This document shows positions 25,332-34,290 of a stretch of DNA of 64,000 nucleotides, one piece after another. Origin of the DNA: Amycolatopsis taiwanensis DSM 45107 (GTDB lineage Bacteria > Actinomycetota > Actinomycetes > Mycobacteriales > Pseudonocardiaceae); contig NZ_JAFB01000022.1 in the NCBI RefSeq assembly GCF_000519205.1, forward strand, positions 95,371 through 159,370. Direction: 5' to 3'. Below the pieces are notes generated by a model. It made no database searches, was not told the DNA's origin, and worked only from the letters and a program-made list of their open reading frames with translations. The number at the start of each line of letters is the position of its first letter. Position 1 is the stretch's first letter. Position numbers and translations under genes: made by a program.

Positions 25332-25865
25332 TCAGTAGCTGGGCGGGGTGATCGAGATGATGAACTCGGTGGGGCGGCGGTGCGGGTTGACGTAGCGGTG
25401 CGGTAGGCGGGAGTCGAAGTAGCAGCTGTCGCCGATGTTGAGGGCGTGTTCGGTGCCGGCGACCTCGACGACGAGTTTGCCGGCGATGACGACGACGCAT
25501 TCCTCGCTGGGGTGTGACCAGGGTTCGGTCGCGGACGCCGTGCCGGGGGCGAGGGTCCCTTGCAGGACTTCGAGTCGTCCGCGCCCGGCGGAGATGCGGG
25601 AGTAGAGGACGCCGCCGGGTGTCTGGATCTGCATCCGGGTTCCCCGGCGCACCACGGCGACGTCTTCGGTTTCGATGTCTTCGAACAGGCTGAACAACGG
25701 GACATCGAGCGCTTTGGCGATCTTGCGGATGGTGACCAGGCTGGGGTCGGCGAGTTCGCGTTCGACCTGGCTGATCAGGCCCGTGGACACGTCGGCGCGC
25801 CGGGCCAGTTCGGTGACCGTCAGGCCGCGTACCACGCGTAGTTCGCGAATTCTGGTGCCTACCAC
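25332..25865 (-). CDS. XRE-cupin transcriptional regulator
   Basis: A 177-residue regulator: helix-turn-helix (LTVTELARRADVSTGLISQ region, residues about 10-60) and a C-terminal cupin (about 105-170, HPSEECVVVIAG, DSRLPHRYVN). Such proteins sense amino acids, polyamines or similar ligands. It is the last gene of the minus-strand operon DUF3311-symporter-regulator and probably controls it and the divergent amidohydrolase operon. Confidence 0.9.
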   Translation of the reverse strand: MVGTRIRELRVVRGLTVTELARRADVSTGLISQVERELADPSLVTIRKIAKALDVPLFSLFEDIETEDVAVVRRGTRMQIQTPGGVLYSRISAGRGRLEVLQGTLAPGTASATEPWSHPSEECVVVIAGKLVVEVAGTEHALNIGDSCYFDSRLPHRYVNPHRRPTEFIISITPPSY

Positions 25866-25869
25866 CTGG

Positions 25870-27381
25870 TCATCCTCGCACGGGCCGATTCACTTCGGCT
25901 CGGTGACGGGGCGTGTCGACGGTGGGCATGCCGACGGCGATCGCGGTGTCGTCGGGTGCCTTGGTGGCGAGGCTGACCAGAACGGTGACGATGATGTTGA
26001 GCACGAGGGCGGGCAGGCCGACGACGGTGCCGGCCGGGCACAGGGCCAGCAGTGCGGTGCTCAGCGGTGGGATGACGATGCCGGCGGTGCCGGCGATCAC
26101 TCCGCACAGGGTGCCGATGGCGGTGATGCGCCGCCACAGCAGGGACAGGAACAGTGCGGGCGCGAGTTGGCCGATGGCGTTGTAGACGTTGACCATGACG
26201 TTGACGAGCGCGTTGTTCTGGCTTGCGGTGATGGCGACGGCGATGGCGGCGAGCACGATCATGGCGATGCGGCTGACCCGGAGTTGTTCGCGGTCGCCGG
26301 GGGTTTTGCGCAGCAGCGGGTAGACGTTTCGGGTGAACAGGCTGCTGCAGGTGAGCAGGAGGACTCCGGTGGGTACGAGCGCGACGAGGATGCCCGCCCC
26401 CGCGAGGAGTCCGACGAGCCAGCCGGGGGAGTGGTCGCGGACGAACACGAGCAGCGAACTGTTGGCGTCGGCGCCTTTCATGCCGGGTTCCACCAGCAGT
26501 GCGGCGAGCGCGATGACGATGACGAGGATGTAGAAGAGCGAGTAGAGGGGTTGCACGATCTGGTTGCGGCGGATGGTGGCGACGTCGCGTGCGGTGTATG
26601 AGACCTGGAAGGAGTGGGGGAGCACGAAGGCGCCGATCGGGGTGAGCAACAGGAAGCTCATCCACCACCAGCTGTTGGTCGCCGTGCCGCCGGTCATGCC
26701 GGGCAGGGTTGCGGCGGTGGGGTGTTGGCGGGCGACGGCGTCGAAGATGCCGCCCCAACCGTCCACATGCGCCGCCGACGACGCGCTGAACGCGATGGCC
26801 AGCAGCACGATCAGCAGTAGCAGGTCCTTGACGACGGAGCCGAACGCGGCGCTGCGCATGCCGCCGGTGAGGACGAACGCGGCGACGGCGATGCCGGCGA
26901 TGGCGACGTAGACGGTGTTGGAGAGGCCGTTGCCGAACAGGGTGCGCAGGATGAGCGCGAGCCCGGTGAGCTGGACCTCGGAGTAGAGCAGCAGCCCGAC
27001 GATGCCGAACAGGGCGAGTATCGCACCGAGCCAGGGTGCGTTGAAGCGGCGGGTGAAGTAGTCGCCTTCGGTGAGCAGGCCGTGGGTGTTGCCGGCGCGC
27101 CAGATCCTGGGCACGACCCAATAGCCGATGGCGGAGGTGAGTACGACCGTGCCGAGCACGTAGTAACCGGCCGCGCCGTTGACGTACACGGTTTGAGAGG
27201 CGCCGAGCAGGGCGAAGGTGGTGAACGTTTCGCCTGCGAGGACGAACCAGAACAGGAAGCTGCCGAAGCGGCGTCCGCCGACGGCCCATTCGGTGACGTC
27301 CACGCGCCTGCCCCGGGCGGCGAGCACGGCGCCGGCCGCGATGGATCCGACGCTGACCAGCAGCGCGATGAAGTAGGTCAT
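25870..27381 (-). CDS. Sodium:solute symporter (SSS family)
   Basis: A 503-residue protein with about 13 hydrophobic segments. The SSS landmarks are the AVGGRRFGSFLFWFVLAGE region and GGMRSAAFGSVVKD. It takes up a carboxylate or amino-acid-like solute with Na+. Its start overlaps the stop of the DUF3311 gene, and the regulator follows four bases after its own stop. Longer frames on this strand that overlap the gene are shadows. Confidence 0.9.
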   Translation of the reverse strand: MTYFIALLVSVGSIAAGAVLAARGRRVDVTEWAVGGRRFGSFLFWFVLAGETFTTFALLGASQTVYVNGAAGYYVLGTVVLTSAIGYWVVPRIWRAGNTHGLLTEGDYFTRRFNAPWLGAILALFGIVGLLLYSEVQLTGLALILRTLFGNGLSNTVYVAIAGIAVAAFVLTGGMRSAAFGSVVKDLLLLIVLLAIAFSASSAAHVDGWGGIFDAVARQHPTAATLPGMTGGTATNSWWWMSFLLLTPIGAFVLPHSFQVSYTARDVATIRRNQIVQPLYSLFYILVIVIALAALLVEPGMKGADANSSLLVFVRDHSPGWLVGLLAGAGILVALVPTGVLLLTCSSLFTRNVYPLLRKTPGDREQLRVSRIAMIVLAAIAVAITASQNNALVNVMVNVYNAIGQLAPALFLSLLWRRITAIGTLCGVIAGTAGIVIPPLSTALLALCPAGTVVGLPALVLNIIVTVLVSLATKAPDDTAIAVGMPTVDTPRHRAEVNRPVRG

Positions 27382-27620
27382 GGCTGGTCCAGTTCGCCGC
27401 GTCGACGGTCGATGAGGTAGACGGTGCCGATGGCCGCGGTGCCGACGATGACGCCGGCGACCATCCACACCAGCAGGAAGGGGACGTGACCGAACGCGTA
27501 GGGGACCGCGCCCGCCCAGGGCACTGCGGCGATGCACCACAGGAACGGCACGACGAGCAGGAGCCGGTGCCAGCGGCGGCGATCCGTTGGTGGGGTGGGG
27601 GATGGGGGCGTCTGGGGCAC
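27378..27620 (-). CDS. DUF3311 small membrane partner of the symporter
   Basis: An 80-residue protein with two transmembrane helices (about 20-40 and 46-68) and a basic C-terminus. DUF3311 proteins regularly precede SSS symporter genes, as YhdT precedes PanF in E. coli, and are thought to be accessory subunits. GTG 27620 follows AGGGAGG. The overlap with the symporter gene implies coupled translation. Confidence 0.8.
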   Translation of the reverse strand: MPQTPPSPTPPTDRRRWHRLLLVVPFLWCIAAVPWAGAVPYAFGHVPFLLVWMVAGVIVGTAAIGTVYLIDRRRGELDQP

Positions 27621-27696
27621 GGTGGCCTCCCTGGGTGCCGGTACCGCCCTTCGGTGGGTGCCTCAGCGTGCAACGGCCGGGCCGCCATGTCAATGG

Positions 27697-27737
27697 CGTT
27701 GAACGGCGTTGACTGTCGTTAAAAGCCACCATATGCT
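27697..27737 (+). promoter_or_regulatory. Promoter with 10-bp-phased CGTT repeats
   Basis: -35 TTGACT (27709-27714), a 17-base spacer and -10 TATGCT (27732-27737) face the amidohydrolase gene. Three CGTT motifs at 27697, 27707 and 27717 lie exactly 10 bases apart across the -35 box, in the divergent control region. They may be a regulator site, possibly for the XRE-cupin protein. Confidence 0.6.
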
Positions 27738-27790
27738 CGAACGTGTTGACGTCGCCCGATGTGGACGCTCGCCGCCCCGAAGGGAGCCGA

Positions 27791-29083
27791 ATGCCAGGGA
27801 ATGCGGTAGTGGCCGACATGGTGTTGCGGGCCGACCGGGTGCTGCCCGACGCCGACGCCGGGATCATCGCCGACGGCGCGGTCGCGGTCCGCGACGCCGA
27901 AATCGTCGCCGTCGGCCGCTTCGCCGAGTTGCCGCCCGAGCTGACGTCGATCGCCCGCGTTGTCGAGTTCGGCGACGCCACGTTGCTTCCCGGCCTCGTC
28001 GACTGTCACGTGCATCTGGCCATGGACGGCAGCGCCGCCGCGACCAGCAGCGAACTGACCGCGACGGACGCGGAACTGGCCTGCCGCATGGTCAACAGCG
28101 CGCGCAGGCTACTGGATGCCGGCGTGACCACCGCCCGCGACCTCGGTTGCCGGGGCGAGGTCGCCGCGACGGTGCGCGACGCGGTGCGCGATGGTCTGGT
28201 ACCGGGGCCTCGACTGCTGGTGGCGAACGCGCCGATCACCGTCACCGGCGGGCACGCGTGGCGGATGGGCGGCGAGGCCGACGGCGCGCTGGAGGTCGCG
28301 CGGGAGGTCCGGATCAGGGCGAAACAGCGCTCGGACGTCGTGAAGATCATGTCCACCGGTGGTTTCATGACCGCGGGCAGCAGGCCGTGGGAGGCCCGCT
28401 ACACCGAGGAGGAACTGCGCGCCTGCGTCGAGGAGGCGCACCGGCTCGGCATGCCGGTCACCACACACGCGCTCGGCGTCGAAGGAATCCGCCGAGCGGT
28501 CGAGGCGGGCGTCGACATGATCGAGCACTGCGGCTGGGTCACCGAGCAGGGCACCAGGTTCGACCCGGAGATCGCCGCGAAGATCGCCTCCGCCGGGATC
28601 GTCGTGTGCCCCACCATGAACACCGCCTGCCTGCCCGACCCGTACTTCTGTCCGTGGGGCGAACGCGACTCGTTGATCGACAATTTGCGCGGCATGCGCG
28701 CCGCGGGCGTCGAACTCGTCGCCGGCACCGATGCCGGCATCGGCCTCGTCCCGTTCGAGAACTACGCCGACGGTCTCGACGTGCTGGCCGACGCGGGCAT
28801 GTCGCCGCGCGAAATCATCGCCGCCGCAACGCATCGCGCCGCCGCCGCGATCGGCCTCGGTGCCGTGACCGGCCGCCTGGCCACCGGGCTCGCCGCCGAT
28901 GTGGTCGCCGTCGAGGGCGACCCCACCGAGGACGTCGCCGCGCTGCACCGGCCCGTCCAGGCGCTGTCCGCCGGGCGTGCGCACGACTGCGCCAAGCCGT
29001 CCGAGGCCGACCGCGCCGGACAACGGGTGGCGGCGCGGGCAATCCACGACCGACTCACCATCGAATCGGGGCGCAACCGCTGA
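27791..29083 (+). CDS. Metal-dependent amidohydrolase (prolidase/imidazolonepropionase-like)
   Basis: A 430-residue amidohydrolase-superfamily enzyme. The metal and catalytic residues fit HVHLAM (HxH), the Lys of VVKIMSTGG, the His of VTTHALG, the His of MIEHCGW and the Asp of AGTDAGIG. The branch includes Xaa-Pro and N-acyl amino-acid hydrolases. ATG 27791 follows AGGGAG and is preferred to an upstream start. It begins a three-gene operon with a PLP enzyme and a permease, so it probably hydrolyses an imported amino-acid derivative. Confidence 0.85.
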   Translation: MPGNAVVADMVLRADRVLPDADAGIIADGAVAVRDAEIVAVGRFAELPPELTSIARVVEFGDATLLPGLVDCHVHLAMDGSAAATSSELTATDAELACRMVNSARRLLDAGVTTARDLGCRGEVAATVRDAVRDGLVPGPRLLVANAPITVTGGHAWRMGGEADGALEVAREVRIRAKQRSDVVKIMSTGGFMTAGSRPWEARYTEEELRACVEEAHRLGMPVTTHALGVEGIRRAVEAGVDMIEHCGWVTEQGTRFDPEIAAKIASAGIVVCPTMNTACLPDPYFCPWGERDSLIDNLRGMRAAGVELVAGTDAGIGLVPFENYADGLDVLADAGMSPREIIAAATHRAAAAIGLGAVTGRLATGLAADVVAVEGDPTEDVAALHRPVQALSAGRAHDCAKPSEADRAGQRVAARAIHDRLTIESGRNR

Positions 29084-29084
29084 C

Positions 29085-30251
29085 ATGGATACCACGATGA
29101 GCGAGGCCGGGCTTCCAGAGAGCATCCGACACCGGTTCCCGATCTTCACCAACCGCGTGTACCTCAACAGTTGCTCGCAGGGCGCGCTCTCGGATGCCGT
29201 GCGCGCCGCCTACGGCAGCTACCTGGACGGCCTGGAGGCCGAGGGCTCCCTGTGGAGCCACTGGGTCGACCGGGTCGAGGCGGCCAGGTCCGCGTTCGCG
29301 CGGCTGCTGCACACGGATTCCGCTGCCGTCGCGGTCACCGCGTCGGCGTCGGCCGGTGTCGCGGCCATGGCGTCCGCGCTCGACTACGGGGAGCGCGACA
29401 CCGTGGTGACCACGGATCTGGAGTTCCCGACCATCGGCCAGATCTGGCACGCGCAGGAACGGCGCGGTGCCCGGGTCGTGCACGTACCGTCCGAACCGGA
29501 CAACACGTTGTCGTTGGACCGGTTGGCCGACGCGATCGACGAGCGCACCGCGCTCGTGTCGATCACGCATGTCTGCTACCGCAACGGAAGCAGGCTCGAT
29601 GTGCCGGCCATCGCCGAACTCGCTCACTCGCGCGGCGCCCTGGTCCTGCTCGATTGCTACCAGGCAGCCGGCGCGGTGCCGGTCGACGCGGGCGCACTCG
29701 GCGTCGACTTCATCACCGGCGGCGCGTTGAAGTACCTGCTCGCCTCGCCCGGCATCGGCTACTTCTACGCGAACCCCGCGACCACCGGCCATCTCGTGCC
29801 GACAGTGACCGGCTGGTTCGCCGACCAGGACGTCAACGAAATGCAGATCGGCGAGTACCGCCCCGCGCCCGATGCGCGCCGTTTCGAGGCCGGCACGCCG
29901 CCGATCCCGTCGGTGTACGCGGCCATCGCGGGAGTCGAGTTGATGCTGGAGATCGGCGTCGAGCGGACCGCGGCACACGTGGAACGGCTCAACGACCACC
30001 TGATCGACGAGGTCGTGAAAATGGGCGGCGTTGTCGCCACCCCGAAGGACCGCGCACGCCGCGGCCCGCTCGTCGCGATCACGTCCACGGATGCGGAGCG
30101 GTTGGTGGACCGGTTGGGTGCGGAGGGAATCGTGACCTCCTCGCGCGGCGGCAACGTGCGCGTCTCCCCACACTGCTACAACACCGCCGCCGATATCGAA
30201 GCGCTGCTCATCGCCCTCCGCAAACACAAGGACCTACTCAAGACCGCATAG
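29085..30251 (+). CDS. Class V PLP-dependent aminotransferase/lyase
   Basis: A 388-residue fold-type I PLP enzyme of the class V group (kynureninase, cysteine desulfurase, isopenicillin-N epimerase-like). The Asp-Cys of LLDCYQAAG sits where the cofactor-binding Asp is expected, and the Schiff-base Lys is in TGGALKYLL. YLNSCSQGAL at the N-terminus is the family's substrate loop. It starts two bases after the amidohydrolase stop. I cannot choose between transaminase, lyase and epimerase activity. Confidence 0.82.
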   Translation: MDTTMSEAGLPESIRHRFPIFTNRVYLNSCSQGALSDAVRAAYGSYLDGLEAEGSLWSHWVDRVEAARSAFARLLHTDSAAVAVTASASAGVAAMASALDYGERDTVVTTDLEFPTIGQIWHAQERRGARVVHVPSEPDNTLSLDRLADAIDERTALVSITHVCYRNGSRLDVPAIAELAHSRGALVLLDCYQAAGAVPVDAGALGVDFITGGALKYLLASPGIGYFYANPATTGHLVPTVTGWFADQDVNEMQIGEYRPAPDARRFEAGTPPIPSVYAAIAGVELMLEIGVERTAAHVERLNDHLIDEVVKMGGVVATPKDRARRGPLVAITSTDAERLVDRLGAEGIVTSSRGGNVRVSPHCYNTAADIEALLIALRKHKDLLKTA

Positions 30252-30516
30252 CAAAACGCGCGGGCAATCCAACACCACGGGCAGCCCCGTATTGGCCGGT
30301 GAAGTGGTGCACACCTCGATGCCGTAGGCCGGCCCGTTCGCCGCCGCTGAAGTCGTCAGAAGTGCGCCCGCGATCGGGCGAGCAACTCGGTGAGCACTGG
30401 CCTGTTCCTACGTTTAGTAGGGATGAAAGAGTTTAGCGGAGCTATTGACATCGGCGCCCCGGACACGGATGCTGCCCAAGCACCGTTCGACGCAGTCCCG
30501 GCAGACGGAGGAACGA

Positions 30517-31944
30517 GTGTCCACTATGGAGGAGCACGATTCCGGCGGGCTGCGCAGGGCGCTGACCGGCAGGCAGATGTCCATGATCGGCCTCGGCGGT
30601 GCGATCGGCACCGGCCTTTTCCTCGGCTCCGGGTTGGCGATCTCGCAGGCCGGACCGGGCACGATCATCGCGTACGCGGTGTGCGCGCTGGTCGCGCTGG
30701 TGATCGGCTGGGCGCTGGCCGAAATGGTGGTGGTGCACCCGATGGCCGGCGCGTTCGGCGCCATCGCGCACACCTACCTCGGCCCCTGGGTCGGCTTCGT
30801 GCAACGCTGGACGTACTGGACGATCCAGGTGATCGCGGTCGGCGGCGAGGTGATCGCCGCCGGCATCTACGTTCAGTACTGGTGGCCGTCGCTGCCGCTG
30901 TGGCTGCCGGTCGTGGTGCTCTCCGTGGTCATGCTCGCCGCGAACGCGGCCGCGGTGTCGTTCTTCGGTACCGCTGAGTACTGGCTGTCCGCGATCAAGG
31001 TCGCCGCGATCATCGTGTTCATCCTGCTCGGCCTCGTGCTCGTGTTCGTCGGTCTGCCGAAGGCGCCGCCGACGGGGCTGGCCAACCTGACCGCGCACGG
31101 CGGGTTCCTGCCGCACGGCATCGGCGGGCTCTTCCTGGCCATGGTGTTCGTGCTCTTCAGCTACATCGGCACCGAGGTCGTGTCGATCACCGCGGCCGAG
31201 TCGGCCGACCCTGTCCGCGACGTGCCGCGCGCGGTGCGCAGGATGGTGCTGCGGCTCGTCATGTTCTACGTGCTCGCGATCGCGATCGTGCTGACCGTGG
31301 TGCCGTGGACGGCGATCTCGCAGGAGGGCACGGTGACCGAGAGTCCGTTCGTCCGGGTGTTCGCGGGCGCCGGCATCCCCGCTGCCGCGACGATCACCAA
31401 CTTCGTCGTGCTCACCGCGGCGCTGTCCAGCGCGAACACCAATCTCTATTTGACAACGAGGATGCTGCACTCGCTCGCCCGCGACGGCTACGCGCCGGCG
31501 AGGGTGGGCAGGCTCAACCGCTCCGGCGTGCCCAGGGACGCGCTCGTGCTGTCGGCGCTGGGTCTCGCGCTGGCCGCGATCCTGTCCGTCGCCGCGGCCG
31601 ACAGCGCTTACGTCGCCCTGTTCGGCGTGTCGATCTTCGGCGCGCTCGTGGTGTGGATCCTGATTCTGTTGACGCACTGGAAATTCCGGCGCACCCGCCG
31701 CGCCAAGGGCCTGCCGGATTCGCCGGTGCGGCTGTGGGCCGCGCGCGTCACGGTGCCGCTGGCGATCCTGTTCCTCACTGCGGTCATGTTGTCCACACCG
31801 TTCATCGATGGGTTGCAGTCGGCGTGGAAGGCCGGCGTGCCGTTCTTCGTGCTCCTGTCCGTCGCCTACCTGATCGTCCGGCGCCGGCGCATCACCGCGA
31901 CCGCGCCCGAGACCGCATCGCAGGACTCGGCCGAGCGCGAGTAA
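30517..31944 (+). CDS. APC-family amino acid permease
   Basis: A 475-residue, 12-helix permease with the LTGRQMSMIGLGGAIGTGLF signature of the AAT branch and TITAAESADP-like intracellular loop (SITAAESADP). GGAGG precedes GTG 30517. A more upstream frame start at 30445 lacks a site. It probably imports the amino acid or peptide-like substrate of the adjacent hydrolase and PLP enzyme. Its 266-bp leader holds a TTTAGTAGGGATG stretch of unknown use. Confidence 0.9.
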   Translation: MSTMEEHDSGGLRRALTGRQMSMIGLGGAIGTGLFLGSGLAISQAGPGTIIAYAVCALVALVIGWALAEMVVVHPMAGAFGAIAHTYLGPWVGFVQRWTYWTIQVIAVGGEVIAAGIYVQYWWPSLPLWLPVVVLSVVMLAANAAAVSFFGTAEYWLSAIKVAAIIVFILLGLVLVFVGLPKAPPTGLANLTAHGGFLPHGIGGLFLAMVFVLFSYIGTEVVSITAAESADPVRDVPRAVRRMVLRLVMFYVLAIAIVLTVVPWTAISQEGTVTESPFVRVFAGAGIPAAATITNFVVLTAALSSANTNLYLTTRMLHSLARDGYAPARVGRLNRSGVPRDALVLSALGLALAAILSVAAADSAYVALFGVSIFGALVVWILILLTHWKFRRTRRAKGLPDSPVRLWAARVTVPLAILFLTAVMLSTPFIDGLQSAWKAGVPFFVLLSVAYLIVRRRRITATAPETASQDSAERE

Positions 31945-31968
31945 CCGTTCTCGATCGAATGCGCGGCC

Positions 31969-33201
31969 CTACCAGCGCAGGGGCAGGTGAGTGATGCCGT
32001 TGATGAAGTTGGACGTCAGGTGCCTGACCTCGCCGTCGAGCCGGACCTCGGGCAGCAGGCGCAAAAACTCCCGGAAGAAGATCCGCAACTGCAGTCGCCC
32101 GAAGTGCGCGCCCAGGCACAGGTGCGGTCCTTGCCCGAAAGCGAGATGGTTGTTGGGCTCTCGGGTGATATCGAAGGTGTACGGGTCGGGAAAGGCGCGC
32201 TCGTCGAAATGTGCCGAGGCGAAGTAGACAACGACCTTGTCGTGGGCGGAGATCCGGGTGCCGGACAGCGTGGTGTCGCGAGTGGCGGTCCGGCGGAAGG
32301 TGAGCACCGGTGGGTGCCAGCGCAGCATTTCCTCGACAGCAGAGGGGAGTAGGTCCGGTTCGGCCCGCAGACGCCGGTACTGGTCGGGATGTTCGATCAG
32401 CGCGAGCACACCGCCCGGCAGGGCGCTGCGGACGGTGTCGTTGCCGGCGATGACCACAAGGAAGAAGAACATCTCCAGTTCGGCTTCGTCGAGCGCGCGC
32501 CCGTCCACCGATGCGTGCACCAAGGCCGTCATCAGGTCGTCGGCGGGATGTTTTCGTTTGGTCTCGGCCAGTTCCCTGGCATAGCCGAACATGTCCGCCA
32601 GCATCGCGGGCGAACGTGGGTTGACCGGCTTGCCGTCGGCGTCACGGACCACGTCGGCGTGTTCGGGATCCTGGTAGCCGATCACCCGGTTGGTCCACTT
32701 CAGCAGCAGCCCCCGGTCGCCCGGCGGGACGCCGAGCAGGTCGGCGAGGTTGAGCAGCGGGAAATCGTCGGTCACCTCCGCCGGGAGGTCGCACCACCCG
32801 CGCGGCGCGACCGCGTTGAGCGATGTCCGAGCGCGCTCGGCGATCGTGCCGGCGAGGAGTTCCAAGCGGCGCCGGGTGAACACGGCCGAGACGATGCGGC
32901 GCAGCCGGTTGTGCTCCGGCGGGTCCATGTTGAGGATCATGCGGCGGATGAACGCGAGGTCGTCCGCCTCCGGGTCCCGGATCTGCGTCGCGCCCAGCCA
33001 GGACGAGAAGACCTCCGGGGTGCGCAGGACGTGCCGGACGTCGGAGTACCTGGTCACGGCCCAGTAACCCGGCCCGGCCGGCCAGTCGTCGACCTCGTGT
33101 TCCTCTTGCCAGGCAACGGGTTCGTGGTCACGCAGCGAGCGCAGCGCCCGGTGCGGCAGCCCGCGGGCGAACACCCGGGGATCGAAGACGTCAGTGCTCA
33201 C
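31969..33201 (-). CDS. Cytochrome P450, CYP124/125/142-like
   Basis: A 410-residue soluble P450. The heme loop is FGQGPHLCLGAHF with the Cys ligand, the ExxR is EEMLRW and the I-helix is VIAGNDTVRSA. MILNMDPPEHNRLRR and the long WPAGPGYWAVTRY start resemble CYP124/125/142, which hydroxylate methyl-branched lipids and sterol side chains; this placement is by motif memory, not by search. The GTG start overlaps the end of the alpha/beta hydrolase gene by 11 bases, so they form an operon. No ferredoxin lies next to it. Confidence 0.87.
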   Translation of the reverse strand: MSTDVFDPRVFARGLPHRALRSLRDHEPVAWQEEHEVDDWPAGPGYWAVTRYSDVRHVLRTPEVFSSWLGATQIRDPEADDLAFIRRMILNMDPPEHNRLRRIVSAVFTRRRLELLAGTIAERARTSLNAVAPRGWCDLPAEVTDDFPLLNLADLLGVPPGDRGLLLKWTNRVIGYQDPEHADVVRDADGKPVNPRSPAMLADMFGYARELAETKRKHPADDLMTALVHASVDGRALDEAELEMFFFLVVIAGNDTVRSALPGGVLALIEHPDQYRRLRAEPDLLPSAVEEMLRWHPPVLTFRRTATRDTTLSGTRISAHDKVVVYFASAHFDERAFPDPYTFDITREPNNHLAFGQGPHLCLGAHFGRLQLRIFFREFLRLLPEVRLDGEVRHLTSNFINGITHLPLRW

Positions 33202-33946
33202 GAAGGAAGCTCTCGACCGACGTGGCCAGCGCGATGGGCGTCTCGTCCATCCCGTAGTGCCCGGCGCCGGCCAGCACCTCCACCTCCAGCCGCGGATACC
33301 ACTGTGCGAACGTCGCCCGCATGACCGGTTCACCGAGCGCGGGATCATGCGCGCCGACGATCACCTTGACCGGCACGTCGGCGCCCGCGATCCGCTCGTG
33401 GAAGTCGGTGTCCGCCCATGCGCGCAAGTACGCGGCGAAGGCGGCTTCGTCGGAAGTACCGAGTGAATGCGCGACCATCGCGTCCAACCAGACACCCGTG
33501 TATCGGTTACCCGTCGTGAAATCGATGATCGCGCGGCGGGAATCCGGGCTGTTTGCCGCGCTGTCGAACAGTTGCCGGGTCTGCTCGTCGAAGGGGACAC
33601 CGCTCGCGGGCACCGGGGAGACGCCGGCCAGCGCGCGTACCCGGTCGGGCGCTTCGGCGAGCACCCACTGCATGACGCTGCCGCCCATGGAATGTCCCAG
33701 CAACGAGAACCGCTCGGCGCCCAGCTCATCCGCGAGCGCGAGCACGTCGCCGGCGGCCTCGGCGATCGTGTACTCGCCGTCCACGTCTCTACGGGCACCG
33801 TAACCCCGGTAGTCCGGGAATACGTAGGTGAACCGGGTGCCGTCGAGGTAAGGCGTGACGGGCCGCCAGGCGGTCGCCGAGCCGAACCAGCCATTCAGGG
33901 CGAAGACCAAATGCTCGCCCGTCCCCACGCTTTCGTACTCCGCCAC
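33191..33946 (-). CDS. Alpha/beta hydrolase
   Basis: A 251-residue alpha/beta hydrolase. The nucleophile elbow is LLGHSMGGS, the acid is probably the Asp of VGAHDP and the base the His of GAGHYGMDE. The oxyanion region is LNGWFGS. GTG 33946 has GGGGAGG upstream; much longer frames on this strand are rejected. It is co-transcribed with the P450, which suggests ester or lactone hydrolysis in the same small pathway. Confidence 0.85.
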   Translation of the reverse strand: MAEYESVGTGEHLVFALNGWFGSATAWRPVTPYLDGTRFTYVFPDYRGYGARRDVDGEYTIAEAAGDVLALADELGAERFSLLGHSMGGSVMQWVLAEAPDRVRALAGVSPVPASGVPFDEQTRQLFDSAANSPDSRRAIIDFTTGNRYTGVWLDAMVAHSLGTSDEAAFAAYLRAWADTDFHERIAGADVPVKVIVGAHDPALGEPVMRATFAQWYPRLEVEVLAGAGHYGMDETPIALATSVESFLREH

Positions 33947-34269
33947 CGCGCCTCCCCGTTGAGCCGGCGTCCAGCTTGGCACATCGCTGCGCGGGGCGAC
34001 AATATTCGTCCGCCGCACCACAGGGCTTGGGCGATGGCCGCGCCCGCGAAGGACAGGCCGAGGCCGACGCCGACCGTGACCAGGAGATACCCGGCCGCGG
34101 CGGTCACCTTGCGGGCGCTGGTCATGGCCACGATCTCGTGCGAGAACGTGGACAAGGTGGACAGCAGGGCCTGTCCGTAGCGCCCGAGTCCGTTCTCGGC
34201 GCCGACCTGAACGAGGAAACCCAGCAACAGCGTTGAGCTGTCGGCCAGAGTTGGCAGATCCGGCACCAT
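33895..34269 (-). pseudogene. crcB (fluoride channel) remnant
   Basis: The segment LSTFSHEIVAMTSARKVTAAAGYLLVTVGVG, abbreviated STFSHEIV, matches the second half of CrcB/Fluc fluoride channels (FTTFSTFSxE motif, then a helix). The first two helices and the GGxTT part of the motif are missing, and the frame runs on past the normal end into the hydrolase gene. Probably a decayed duplicate; the functional crcB pair must lie elsewhere. Confidence 0.5.
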
Positions 34270-34290
34270 CGGTGGCTGTGAACGCAGTTG

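Noticed and set aside
25859..27688. 609-residue minus-strand frame over the symporter
   Set aside because: Arg/His-rich shadow in another phase of the SSS symporter gene; no membrane helices.
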